Position numbers and translations under genes: made by a program
In this document: positions 56,719 through 64,000 of the stretch, piece after piece
Layout: the number at the start of each line of letters is the position of its first letter
Numbering within the stretch: the first letter of the stretch is position 1
Notes under the pieces: model-generated
The model's input: the letters and a program-made list of their open reading frames with translations, nothing else
The model's database searches: none
What the model was told of the DNA's origin: nothing
Assembly: GCA_947446925.1 (NCBI GenBank)
Contig: CANFHU010000009.1
Location: 49,027 to 113,026 of the forward strand
Length of the DNA stretch: 64,000 nt
DNA from: Flavobacteriia bacterium
Lineage (GTDB): Bacteria > Bacteroidota > Bacteroidia > Flavobacteriales_D > Crocinitomicaceae
Direction of reading: 5' to 3'

Positions 56719-57432
56719 TCACTTACTAAAACGATATTTTAATATACAATAAATCGCTCTAAACCCATCTCTCCAACCAATCTTCTTCCCTTCTTCATAC
56801 GTTCTTCCATAATACGAAATGCCTACTTCGTAAATACGAATTTTAGCAATTTTAGCAATTTTAGCAGTAACCTCTGGTTCAAATCCAAAACGTTTTTCGT
56901 TTAAAGAAATTCCTTGAATGATGTCCGTTCTGAATAACTTATAACACGTTTCCATATCGGTTAAATTCAAATTGGTCATCATATTAGATAAGGTTGTCAA
57001 AAACTTGTTTCCAATCGTATGCCAAAAGAACAAGATACGATGCGCATTACCTCCAATAAAACGAGAACCATAAACAACATCCGCAAAACCATCTAACAAT
57101 GGTTTCAATAATATATTAAATTCTGCTGGATCATATTCTAAATCTGCATCTTGCACAATACACATATCTCCAGTAGCTTTTTGAATCGCAGTATGAATCG
57201 CAGCGCCTTTTCCTTGATTATAGACATGTTTATAATACGAAATCGAAAGTTCTGGGTTTGCTAGCATGTATGTATGTACAGCATCTTCCGTAGCATCTGT
57301 AGAACAATCATTTACAAGAATAATTTCCTTTTCAACACCACCTATTAATTCAACAGATTTAACCTTGTCCAAAATTAAATGAATGGTATTCGCTTCGTTA
57401 TAGGCAGGAATAAGTATGGAAAGTTTTTTCAT
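56719..57432 (-). CDS. Glycosyltransferase family 2, DPM1-like
   Basis: [43 protein letters not shown] and [10 protein letters not shown] with an intact DxD place it with the dolichyl-phosphate mannose synthase-like GT2 enzymes common in Bacteroidota. The frame stays open upstream to 57612 only because it runs through the tRNA gene, so the true start is the ATG at 57432. It lies just after the tRNA terminator on the same strand. A nine-base unit repeated three times (56839-56865) gives KIAKIAKI in the protein. Confidence 0.92.
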   Translation of the reverse strand: MKKLSILIPAYNEANTIHLILDKVKSVELIGGVEKEIILVNDCSTDATEDAVHTYMLANPELSISYYKHVYNQGKGAAIHTAIQKATGDMCIVQDADLEYDPAEFNILLKPLLDGFADVVYGSRFIGGNAHRILFFWHTIGNKFLTTLSNMMTNLNLTDMETCYKLFRTDIIQGISLNEKRFGFEPEVTAKIAKIAKIRIYEVGISYYGRTYEEGKKIGWRDGFRAIYCILKYRFSK

Positions 57433-57449
57433 AATAACCACTTTAAATA

Positions 57450-57480
57450 AAAAAAGCCTCACGATTTGTAAGGCTTTTTT
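57450..57480 (-). terminator. Rho-independent terminator after tRNA-Ser
   Basis: AAAAAAGCCT and AGGCTTTTTT form a ten-base stem with an 11-base loop, ending in a T tract on the minus strand two bases after the tRNA 3' end. Confidence 0.9.
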
Positions 57481-57482
57481 AG

Positions 57483-57567
57483 CGGAGAATGTAGGATTCG
57501 AACCTACGGTACCTTTCGGTACAACAGTTTTCAAGACTGCCGCAATCGACCACTCTGCCAATTCTCC
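57483..57567 (-). tRNA. tRNA-Ser (anticodon UGA)
   Basis: On the minus strand the acceptor stem GGAGAAT pairs with ATTCTCC, followed by discriminator G. The anticodon stem-loop CAGTCTTGAAAACTG holds anticodon TGA. A long variable arm (GTACCGAAAGGTAC) and the T arm GTAGGTTCGAATCCTAC complete a class II tRNA of 85 bases that reads UCA and other UCN codons. CCA is not encoded. Confidence 0.97.
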
Positions 57568-57571
57568 ATAG

Positions 57572-57602
57572 CAAAAGTAATAATAGTTTGTTAAATAACA
57601 AG
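57572..57602 (-). promoter_or_regulatory. Promoter of tRNA-Ser (Bacteroidota type)
   Basis: On the minus strand CTTG is followed after exactly 19 bases by TACTTTTG, matching TTTG-N19-TAnnTTTG with one mismatch. The -7 box ends four bases before the mature tRNA. Confidence 0.65.
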
Positions 57603-57624
57603 TAAAAACCAAGAAAAAAGTGTG

Positions 57625-57632
57625 TACATTTG
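57625..57632 (+). promoter_or_regulatory. Likely -7 promoter element of the MORN-repeat gene
   Basis: TACATTTG fits TAnnTTTG and lies 19 bases before the ATG at 57652, back to back with the tRNA promoter. No clear -33 TTTG is seen. Confidence 0.45.
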
Positions 57633-57651
57633 AAATAAAAGTAAATTAAAC

Positions 57652-58770
57652 ATGAAATACATATTATTTATTTTAATTATTGCTTTAAGATTCAGTTCTT
57701 TATCGCAAATAATTACATTGGAAGGTGAAACCTTAAATTATTACGAAAATGGCGTAATTAAAGAAAAAGGTAAAACTGCAAATGGGCTAAAACAAGGAGA
57801 ATGGCTAAGTTATTATAGTACAACGCAATTAAAAGAGAAAAAAAAATATGTAAATGATAAACTAGATGGTGAATACCAAGAATATTATGGAAATGGAAAT
57901 CTAAAAGTAAAAAAATACTACGTTTCCGGAATAGTTCATGGAGAGGCGATTTCCTATTTTGAAGATGGGACAATCCAAGAAAGATGTAAATATAACCATG
58001 GTGAATTAGTGGAGGAGTATAGTTTATTTTATTTTAATGGAAAAATAAAGCGAAATGGGAATTATGAAAATGGAAAAAAAATAGGTGAATGGACTTCTCG
58101 TTTCGAAAACAATCAAATAGAACAAATTGGAAATTATAGTAATAATCAAAAAAATGGTAATTGGACAACCTTTTATAACGATGGCACATTAAAAGAAAAA
58201 GGTATTTATAGGAATGATTTAGAAGATAGTACCTGGACTTACTTCTACCCTACTGGAGAAACGGAAATGACTATCCATTTTTCACTTGGGAAAAAGGATG
58301 GAGAACGAACATTTTACTACCGTAATGGTCAAGTAGAAAAAACAGAATCCTATATAAATGACGATGAAACTGGAAATTGGTTGAAATTTTACGAAAATGG
58401 ACAAATTGCAGAGAAAGGAAGATTTAATCGTTGGAAAAAAGAAGGAGAATGGTTGTTTTACTACCCGAATGGAAATTTGAAAGAAAAAGGGAAATTCAAT
58501 AACGACCTAAAAAATGGATATTGGGAAAACTATTTTGAATCTGGTATTCTCTCTGCAAGTATGAATTATATGGAAGGAAAATTACAAGGAGAATTTGTAG
58601 ATTACTATCTAGATGGAAGATTAGAAGGAAAGGGCAACTATGTTAATGATAAACAAGAAGGATTATGGCTATATATCTTTTATTTAAATGAAGAAGTGAT
58701 TGAATCAAGAGGGACTTTTAAGCAAGGAAAAAAAATGGAGGATTGGATTGTAAATAAACGCAAAGAATAA
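57652..58770 (+). CDS. Secreted MORN-repeat protein (MORN_2/YwqK-like)
   Basis: A signal peptide (about 1-19) is followed by some fourteen repeats of roughly 23 residues with the pattern YY-x-NG-x-L-K-E-K-G-x-Y-x-NG-x-x-x-G-x-W, the MORN_2 variant also found in YwqK-like proteins. Such repeats form an extended beta-structure. No catalytic site is visible. Proteins of this type are common in Bacteroidota and often carry the toxin-antitoxin YwqK label, which has little support. It stands alone between the tRNA and a repeat-rich spacer. Confidence 0.88.
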   Translation: MKYILFILIIALRFSSLSQIITLEGETLNYYENGVIKEKGKTANGLKQGEWLSYYSTTQLKEKKKYVNDKLDGEYQEYYGNGNLKVKKYYVSGIVHGEAISYFEDGTIQERCKYNHGELVEEYSLFYFNGKIKRNGNYENGKKIGEWTSRFENNQIEQIGNYSNNQKNGNWTTFYNDGTLKEKGIYRNDLEDSTWTYFYPTGETEMTIHFSLGKKDGERTFYYRNGQVEKTESYINDDETGNWLKFYENGQIAEKGRFNRWKKEGEWLFYYPNGNLKEKGKFNNDLKNGYWENYFESGILSASMNYMEGKLQGEFVDYYLDGRLEGKGNYVNDKQEGLWLYIFYLNEEVIESRGTFKQGKKMEDWIVNKRKE

Positions 58771-58849
58771 ATTTATTATATTTCATTGAAAATATAATAC
58801 GACCATTAATGAAGATTATGTAGAAAATAGAGTAATGTAACGTAGTCTA

Positions 58850-59036
58850 ACCCTTGTTTGAACTCAGCCTTCTAATTTTCATTTTGAAAATTAGTTAAAG
58901 GCGTTTTTCAGTTTGGATGCAGACAGTGGAATGAATCGTAATTTTCAAAGAATCTTCATGAAGATCTAGACTTTTTTGGCTCCACCTTTTTTTGGTAATG
59001 ACCGCGAAAGCAGCAACGAAGTTAAAAAAAGGTGGA
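58850..59036 (+). repeat. Long structured repeat, copy B
   Basis: It opens with the same 19 bases as copy A. Hairpin 1 is CTAATTTTC/GAAAATTAG (58872-58894). A GCGTTT-CAGTTTGG-TGGAATG box follows. Hairpin 2 has a perfect 13-base stem, TCCACCTTTTTTT (58981-58993) with AAAAAAAGGTGGA (59024-59036). Stem sequences differ from copy A while their positions agree. Confidence 0.75.
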
Positions 59037-59064
59037 AATTATGCTAAATTATCAATGTTTTCTT

Positions 59065-59119
59065 GTCACCTCCCTTTAATCCCTCCTCACTTCGACAAAC
59101 TCAGTGCCAGCAAGGAGCG
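59065..59119 (-). repeat. GGAGGG repeat, long form, inverted, without the 18-bp palindrome
   Basis: Read on the minus strand it runs from CGCTCCTTGCTGGCACTGAG through GTGAGGAGGGATTAAAGG and ends GAGGTGAC. It aligns with 56041-56112 but has ATT where that copy has the palindrome. It also carries the CACTGAG-TTTGTCGA-AGTG stem seen in many bacterial intergenic repeats. Confidence 0.85.
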
Positions 59120-59155
59120 AAAAATAATAAAAAAAAAGAAAAACTAATACTAATT

Positions 59156-60184
59156 CTACCGCTTAAACAATCTAAAATTCAACTCCGAATATTTCAAAAT
59201 TCCTTTAAAATAGCGTGCCCACAAAATACTCCCTACATACATTCCAACTAAATTCTGTTTAGGAAAATGTAAACGCTTTATTTTTTTTCTTTTTTGAAGC
59301 ATGAGCGGTAATTTTCGATAATAATCACGATGTGCTTTTAATACAGCGAAAGTATGTAAAGGCGAACCTTTTAAAAGAAACAACATACCAGCAATACCAT
59401 CTAATAGTAAGCGATAGAAAATTTTGATTCCTAAAATTCCTGTGTAATTTTTAGTAATCATAAATAAACTATTTCGAAAGTTTAAATAAGTTTTTGTTGG
59501 AGAATTATAGGCTAAAGTTCCGCCTCCTACATGGTATACTACAGAACTAGGTGCAACTTTAAATGTATAGCCATTTTTTTTAATGCGCCAGCACATATCA
59601 ATCTCTTCCATGTGCGCAAAAAAATCTTCGTCAAAGCCTCCAACCGCGTGAAAAATTTCCGATTTAATGAGCATACAAGCACCTGTTGCCCAAAAAATTT
59701 CCTGTGCATTATCATACTGACCTGTATCCACTTCTGTCAAATCAAAAATCCTACCCCTACAAAAAGGAAAATAATTGCGATCTAAAAAACCACCAGCGGC
59801 ACCAGCATGTTCAAATACCGTTTTATTAGAATAGGACAAAACTTTTGGTTGACATCCTGCTACATCCTCTTCTTGTAACATTGAATACAATGGGTCTAAC
59901 CAACCTTCTGTAACTTCGATATCACTATTTAATAATAAATAGTAAGGTGCATCTACTAGACGTAAAGCATCATTATAACCTTTCGCAAACCCTCCATTAT
60001 CTGGATTTACAATGATTTCCACAGTTGGGTAATACGCTTGAAGAAATGAAAGTGAATCGTCGGTAGATTGATTATCCGCTACAATAATTCTACAATTAGG
60101 ACTATATCGGATTACAATTGGTAAAAAAGTTTCTAAATGCTTTCTACCATTATAATTTAAAATCACAATTGCTATTTCAGACAT
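59156..60184 (-). CDS. Glycosyltransferase family 2 (rhamnosyltransferase-like)
   Basis: IAIVILNYNGRKHLETFL, VADNQSTDDS, NGGFAKGYNDAL, LLNSDIEV and the later GGFDEDFFAHMEEIDMCWRI define the GT2 subgroup that includes rhamnosyltransferases (WbbL-like). The DxD appears as NSD. Length 342 is usual, with a hydrophobic stretch near residue 260. It starts eight bases after the GWxTD gene stop and may share its transcript. It is conserved in Bacteroidota outside glycan clusters. Confidence 0.92.
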   Translation of the reverse strand: MSEIAIVILNYNGRKHLETFLPIVIRYSPNCRIIVADNQSTDDSLSFLQAYYPTVEIIVNPDNGGFAKGYNDALRLVDAPYYLLLNSDIEVTEGWLDPLYSMLQEEDVAGCQPKVLSYSNKTVFEHAGAAGGFLDRNYFPFCRGRIFDLTEVDTGQYDNAQEIFWATGACMLIKSEIFHAVGGFDEDFFAHMEEIDMCWRIKKNGYTFKVAPSSVVYHVGGGTLAYNSPTKTYLNFRNSLFMITKNYTGILGIKIFYRLLLDGIAGMLFLLKGSPLHTFAVLKAHRDYYRKLPLMLQKRKKIKRLHFPKQNLVGMYVGSILWARYFKGILKYSELNFRLFKR

Positions 60185-60192
60185 CTCCTTGA

Positions 60193-61638
60193 CTAATATT
60201 GATTATACACATCCATACTTTCGCCACCATAATGCTCTTTATTCCCATCATTAGGATCGTCAATATTTTGATTTGGTGAATTTCTTTTCGATAACAATTG
60301 TTGCCAACGATAATTTTTCAATTCGCCTTGCATATCACTATGTAATAATTGATAATGATTATTTACTAAATCTGGATTATAAAATACAAAACGTTTGTTG
60401 GAAAATTGTTTGATTTTATCATATTGCCAAATTTCATACGGATATTCAGATGGAGAAGTTTCTCGTGTAGCAATTGCACTAGGTTGTCCATATTTTAAAT
60501 ACACCCTACCCCTATCAGATTCATATCCTTTAAATATGGAGGTACTATACGTTCTTTCTACCATTTTAACTTGTTCTTTATAGTTTAACCAACTACTAGC
60601 AGCATTTAATCTACCAGCAGTAATTACCCAAAAAGATTGAAGATATTTCCTCATTTTATCAAGTTCATTTTCTTTTACCAATTTATTTATAATTGGAATT
60701 TCCATGGGATTGGCAATTGGTATTATACTCAATAAATAGTAGGGTAAACTATCTTTTGGAATACTTGTCTGGAAAATTGGATCCAAAACAATATTTTCTG
60801 TCGAAACATATTCCAAAGTCTCATTAGTTCGATCAAAATAATATGCAGATTTAGCTAATACTGCATTATCCTTCAACAACGAATAAACCATCTTATAACT
60901 ACCCGTAGGTAAAGTTGAAATTACATTCTTTTGAATGATTGGAGTTACCTCTTGTATTACAATCTGTTCTATACGAGTCATACCAACAATTTCATTTGTA
61001 TCCCCTTGTTTGTAAAAAGCAGTCTTCAGTTGGAGGGAAATACTATCCTTCGAAGGATGGTACAATTCTAAATAAGTTGGTAGAAAAATACAATCCGCAG
61101 GGAAATAGTTAATTAATCTTGGAAATAAAGTATACCCTGATTTAGATAAGATTGTAACCTCAGAAGACTCTCGAATATTTTCGCATACTTGAATATCTGA
61201 AATACTAGTTTTTGAATGCAAATCTGGTACTATGATGGGTTGCTTTGAAAAAATTGCTTTTTGTGAAGAATTAGGGTCTTTCAAAGTGAGTAAAAACTCA
61301 TACTTTCCTGGTTTTAAAGGATATCTTTTAACATCAAAGAAATCCATAAAAATACTATCCTGGTATTTCGGGGATTCAACAGTATACAGTTTTCGTAGAA
61401 TCTTAGTAGAATCTTTCAAGAGTTGAACTTCAACATCTACCTTAGAAGTAAACCAACCTTTTTCCTTAACTAATACAATAGAACTAGCATCAAATTGAAA
61501 TTTTAATTCAATATATTCACCAAGGGTAGGATCGTAATAAAAATTATAATCTGTGTATACTTTTAAGTTTTTATTTGATTGCGTAAAACCGGTAATAGAA
61601 ATAAAAAATAAAGATGCTATAAAGAAGAAAAGTTTCAT
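60193..61638 (-). CDS. Secreted GWxTD-domain protein
   Basis: The ATG at 61638 gives a signal peptide (MKLFFFIASLFFISITGFTQ) that the longer frame would bury. The C-terminal third has GYESDRGRVYLKYGQPSAI and YPYEIWQYDKI, the core of the GWxTD domain, here with GYESD in place of GWxTD. The N-terminal part is a beta-rich region of unknown role. The domain is typical of Bacteroidota and related phyla and its function is not known. It lies between uvrB and a GT2 gene on the same strand. Confidence 0.88.
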   Translation of the reverse strand: MKLFFFIASLFFISITGFTQSNKNLKVYTDYNFYYDPTLGEYIELKFQFDASSIVLVKEKGWFTSKVDVEVQLLKDSTKILRKLYTVESPKYQDSIFMDFFDVKRYPLKPGKYEFLLTLKDPNSSQKAIFSKQPIIVPDLHSKTSISDIQVCENIRESSEVTILSKSGYTLFPRLINYFPADCIFLPTYLELYHPSKDSISLQLKTAFYKQGDTNEIVGMTRIEQIVIQEVTPIIQKNVISTLPTGSYKMVYSLLKDNAVLAKSAYYFDRTNETLEYVSTENIVLDPIFQTSIPKDSLPYYLLSIIPIANPMEIPIINKLVKENELDKMRKYLQSFWVITAGRLNAASSWLNYKEQVKMVERTYSTSIFKGYESDRGRVYLKYGQPSAIATRETSPSEYPYEIWQYDKIKQFSNKRFVFYNPDLVNNHYQLLHSDMQGELKNYRWQQLLSKRNSPNQNIDDPNDGNKEHYGGESMDVYNQY

Positions 61639-61670
61639 ACTATAAATATATTGCAAAGTTGCATATTAAA

Positions 61671-63683
61671 TTACAATTGTTCTAATTTTTGTAATTCATC
61701 TCTCCAACGAGCAGCTTCTAAAAAATCCAAATCTTTAGCTGCTTTTTGCATTTTGCTTTTGATTTGTCTAACTTTTTCTGCTAATTGTGCTTTCGTTTGA
61801 TATTCTAAAATTGGTTCAGCAGCTAATAATGCATCCTGCTTATCTTTAAAGTATGCAGTATGCAACTGTTCATCCGTTGTAGCAACTGCAGTGGATTCGA
61901 GGATGCTACCTTTACTTTTATTCAAAGCGGTAGGAACCAATCCGTGCTGGACATTATATTCTATTTGCATCGTTCTTCTTCGTGCTGTCTCTTCAATAGT
62001 TATTTCCATAGATTTGGTAATCTTATCCGCATACATAATCACCAAGCCATTAATATTTCTAGCTGCCCTGCCAACCGTTTGAACTAATGAACGTTGATCC
62101 CGTAAAAACCCTTCCTTATCCGCATCCAAAATAGCGACTAAAGAAACTTCTGGTAAATCAAGACCTTCTCGTAATAAATTTACGCCAATTAATACATCAA
62201 AAACTCCAAGACGCAATTGACGTAAAATCTCTACACGTTCAATCGTATCGATATCACTATGAATATAACGACAAGCAATACCTACTTTATCCAAGTACTT
62301 TTGAAGTTCTTCCGCCATACGTTTAGTTAACGTTGTAACTAAGGTTCGTTCAGATACTAGAATACGTTTTTGAATTTCTTCAATTAAATCATCTATTTGA
62401 TTAATACTTGGACGCACATCTATAATTGGATCTAACAAACCAGTAGGTCGAATTAATTGTTCTACGACAACTCCTTCTGATTTTACTAATTCATAATCAG
62501 CAGGAGTAGCCGAAACAAAAATAGTTTGATTTACCAGCCCATCAAATTCCTCAAACTTTAATGGACGATTATCCATCGCTGCTTGTAAACGAAAACCATA
62601 ATCTACCAGATTGATTTTGCGTGCACGATCACCACCATACATTGCTTTAATTTGCGGAATAGTCACATGACTTTCATCAATAACCATTAAATAATCTTCT
62701 GGAAAATAATCCAATAAACAGAAAGGTCTAGTCCCAGGCTCTCGTTGATCAAAATAACGCGAATAATTTTCAATACCTGAACAATAACCCAACTCACGAA
62801 TCATTTCTAAATCATACGAAACACGTTCTTCTAAACGTTTAGACTCCTCTATTTTACCTTCTTTCTTAAATCCTTCAACCTGAGTCACCATGTCTAATTG
62901 AATTTGATCAATAGCACGATGGATAGTTTCTGGACAAGAAACAAAAATGTTTGCTGGATATAGATTAATTTCCTCTAAAGATTCAATTTTAGTAGAAGAT
63001 AATGGATCTATGGAATAAATGTTCTCTAACTCATCTCCCCAAAAATCGAAACGAATGGCATAATCAGCATATGCTAAATACACATCAATCGTATCCCCTT
63101 TTACACGAAAAGTTCCTCTTTTAAAATCTTCTAGTGAACGAGAATATAAATTTTCAACCAAACGAAGTAAAAATTTATTTCTGCTATATTTCTCTCCTTT
63201 TTTTAAATATTGTATACTATTCTTGAACTCATTTGGATTTCCAATTCCATATAAACAGGATACAGAAGAAATTACAATAACATCTTTTCTACCAGAAAGT
63301 AATGCAGATGTTGCAGATAAACGTAATTTTTCTAACTCATCATTTACTGCTAAATCCTTTTCTATGTATGTTCCTGTAACAGGTAAATAAGCTTCCGGCT
63401 GATAATAATCATAGTAAGAGACGAAATATTCTACTGCATTATTTGGGAAAAACTGCTTAAATTCTCCATATAACTGTGCTGCCAGCGTTTTATTATGCGA
63501 TAAAATTAACGTTGGTTTAGATACTTCTTTAATAACATTCGCTATCGTAAATGTTTTACCACTTCCTGTTACCCCTAATAATGTTTGGTATTCTGATCCA
63601 TTTAAAACACCTTTTACAAGTTGTTCTATAGCTACAGGTTGATCTCCAGTTGGCGAGTATTCAGAAATAAGTTGAAATTCCAT
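61671..63683 (-). CDS. uvrB: Excinuclease ABC subunit B (UvrB)
   Basis: From the ATG at 63683 the protein has 670 residues and starts EFQLISEYSPTGDQPVAIEQL. GVTGSGKTF (37-45) is Walker A, YYDYYQPEAYLP is the DNA-gripping beta-hairpin, and VINLLREGLDLPEV and QTVGRAARN-type helicase motifs follow (the first reads GVNLLREGLDLPEV). The last 40 residues form the UVR coiled coil that contacts UvrC. It acts in nucleotide excision repair. A TAATTTTG box (63695-63702) upstream may be a promoter, without a matching -33 element. An earlier in-frame ATG at 63734 is less likely. Confidence 0.98.
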   Translation of the reverse strand: MEFQLISEYSPTGDQPVAIEQLVKGVLNGSEYQTLLGVTGSGKTFTIANVIKEVSKPTLILSHNKTLAAQLYGEFKQFFPNNAVEYFVSYYDYYQPEAYLPVTGTYIEKDLAVNDELEKLRLSATSALLSGRKDVIVISSVSCLYGIGNPNEFKNSIQYLKKGEKYSRNKFLLRLVENLYSRSLEDFKRGTFRVKGDTIDVYLAYADYAIRFDFWGDELENIYSIDPLSSTKIESLEEINLYPANIFVSCPETIHRAIDQIQLDMVTQVEGFKKEGKIEESKRLEERVSYDLEMIRELGYCSGIENYSRYFDQREPGTRPFCLLDYFPEDYLMVIDESHVTIPQIKAMYGGDRARKINLVDYGFRLQAAMDNRPLKFEEFDGLVNQTIFVSATPADYELVKSEGVVVEQLIRPTGLLDPIIDVRPSINQIDDLIEEIQKRILVSERTLVTTLTKRMAEELQKYLDKVGIACRYIHSDIDTIERVEILRQLRLGVFDVLIGVNLLREGLDLPEVSLVAILDADKEGFLRDQRSLVQTVGRAARNINGLVIMYADKITKSMEITIEETARRRTMQIEYNVQHGLVPTALNKSKGSILESTAVATTDEQLHTAYFKDKQDALLAAEPILEYQTKAQLAEKVRQIKSKMQKAAKDLDFLEAARWRDELQKLEQL

Positions 63684-63749
63684 ATATAAATATACAAAAT
63701 TATTACGATTGAAATTTAGATGGTATGTTACCAAACTTTATTCCACAAA

Positions 63750-63778
63750 AAAACCCAACCTTTTTAGGGTTGGGTTTT
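63750..63778. terminator. Hairpin terminator, duplicate copy
   Basis: AAAACCCAACC and GGTTGGGTTTT form an 11-base stem with a seven-base loop and a T tract on the minus strand. It closely resembles the hairpin at 63855-63883, and flanking bases are also shared. Confidence 0.85.
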
Positions 63779-63826
63779 ATAAAAGTGGCGTTCGTCCCGA
63801 TAGCTATCGGGATACTCTCCCCGGGT
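63779..63826 (-). pseudogene. Remnant of a duplicated 5S rRNA 3' end
   Basis: On the minus strand GGGGAGAGTA, then an 18-base palindrome, then CGAACGCCACTTTTATAAAA resembles the true 5S end GGGAGAGTAAGTCGACGCCAATTTTATAAAA-type sequence next to the terminator. It seems to be a decayed copy. Confidence 0.55.
63795..63812. repeat. 18-bp perfect palindrome TCCCGATAGCTATCGGGA
   Basis: The sequence equals its own reverse complement. It matches the ends and length of the palindrome at 56082-56099 and lies inside the 5S remnant. Confidence 0.9.
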
Positions 63827-63854
63827 ATTGGTTTACCAAACTTTATTTCACAAA

Positions 63855-63883
63855 AAAACCCAACCATATATTGGTTGGGTTTT
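63855..63883 (-). terminator. Rho-independent terminator of the rRNA operon
   Basis: AAAACCCAACCA and TGGTTGGGTTTT form a 12-base stem with a five-base loop, followed by a T run on the minus strand, seven bases after the 5S rRNA. Confidence 0.92.
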
Positions 63884-63889
63884 ATAAAA

Positions 63890-64000
<111 letters not shown>

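Larger units (their letters stand above)
58771..59155. other. Gene-free, repeat-rich spacer
   Basis: The 385 bases hold copy B of the long structured repeat (58850-59036) and an inverted GGAGGG repeat (59065-59119). A weak hairpin (58776-58797) follows the MORN gene stop and could end its transcript. No ORF is credible here. Confidence 0.85.

Noticed and set aside
57433..57612. N-terminal extension of the GT2 gene by 60 residues
   Set aside because: The extension is the translated tRNA-Ser gene and its terminator; the family N-terminus begins at the ATG at 57432.
57652..58770. Reading the MORN-repeat gene as an antitoxin
   Set aside because: The label comes from one distant relative; no toxin gene is adjacent and the protein has a signal peptide.

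Overview
The window looks like chromosomal DNA of a low-GC member of the Bacteroidota, most likely a flavobacterium-like lineage. The signs are a type IX secretion (T9SS) C-terminal sorting domain on a large secreted protein, a GWxTD-type protein, promoter boxes of the TAnnTTTG kind, an almost complete lack of Shine-Dalgarno sites with many tightly packed or overlapping genes, and the sequence of the 5S rRNA at the right edge. The species cannot be named from the sequence alone.

About 56 kb (1-56028) is one large, mosaic surface-glycan locus. From the left: a deacetylase and a glycosyltransferase on the minus strand (1-1708), two more family 4 glycosyltransferases, and then a plus-strand run (4232-17204) of a dioxygenase, many GT2/GT4 transferases, a GT11 fucosyltransferase-like gene, a pair of CDP-paratose-epimerase-like SDR genes and a GT61 gene. 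A minus-strand run follows (17196-33901). Read in its own direction it carries an MBOAT/SGNH acylation pair, the Wzm/Wzt ABC exporter with a Wzt carbohydrate-binding tail, a WbqC-like gene, a PhyH dioxygenase, a NeuD-like acyltransferase, a beta-propeller protein, an OafA-type acyltransferase, a WecE/RffA aminotransferase and several glycosyltransferases. The next plus-strand run (34140-44493) has an SDR gene, a NodU/SxtI-type carbamoyltransferase with an SGNH protein and a tiny SxtK/DUF5989 protein, UDP-galactopyranose mutase, and GtrB-like plus GT-C-like pairs. A minus-strand pair (44500-47447) gives a GT-C-like enzyme and a double FkbM methyltransferase. The last run (47580-56028) has FdtA-type isomerase and aminotransferase genes, another GtrB/methyltransferase/GT-C set, an SxtJ-like protein and a secreted beta-helix/CBM6 protein with a T9SS signal.

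Together these genes could make dTDP-amino-deoxysugars and galactofuranose precursors, build a glycan in the cytoplasm, export it through Wzm/Wzt, and decorate it in the periplasm with lipid-linked sugars, acyl groups and carbamoyl groups. I recognise no Wzx flippase or Wzy polymerase with confidence, and no rmlA/rmlB, so part of the pathway must lie elsewhere. Frequent strand switches, paralogous modules and local composition change suggest assembly by repeated gain of cassettes.

The right end (56029-64000) is more ordinary chromosome: two repeat-rich intergenic stretches, a DPM1-like GT2 gene, tRNA-Ser(UGA), a MORN-repeat protein, a second GT2 gene, a GWxTD protein, uvrB, two related terminator hairpins and the 5S rRNA of an rRNA operon read leftwards. 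The intergenic DNA holds several families of palindromic repeats, including an 18-bp palindrome that appears to have inserted in two unrelated places.
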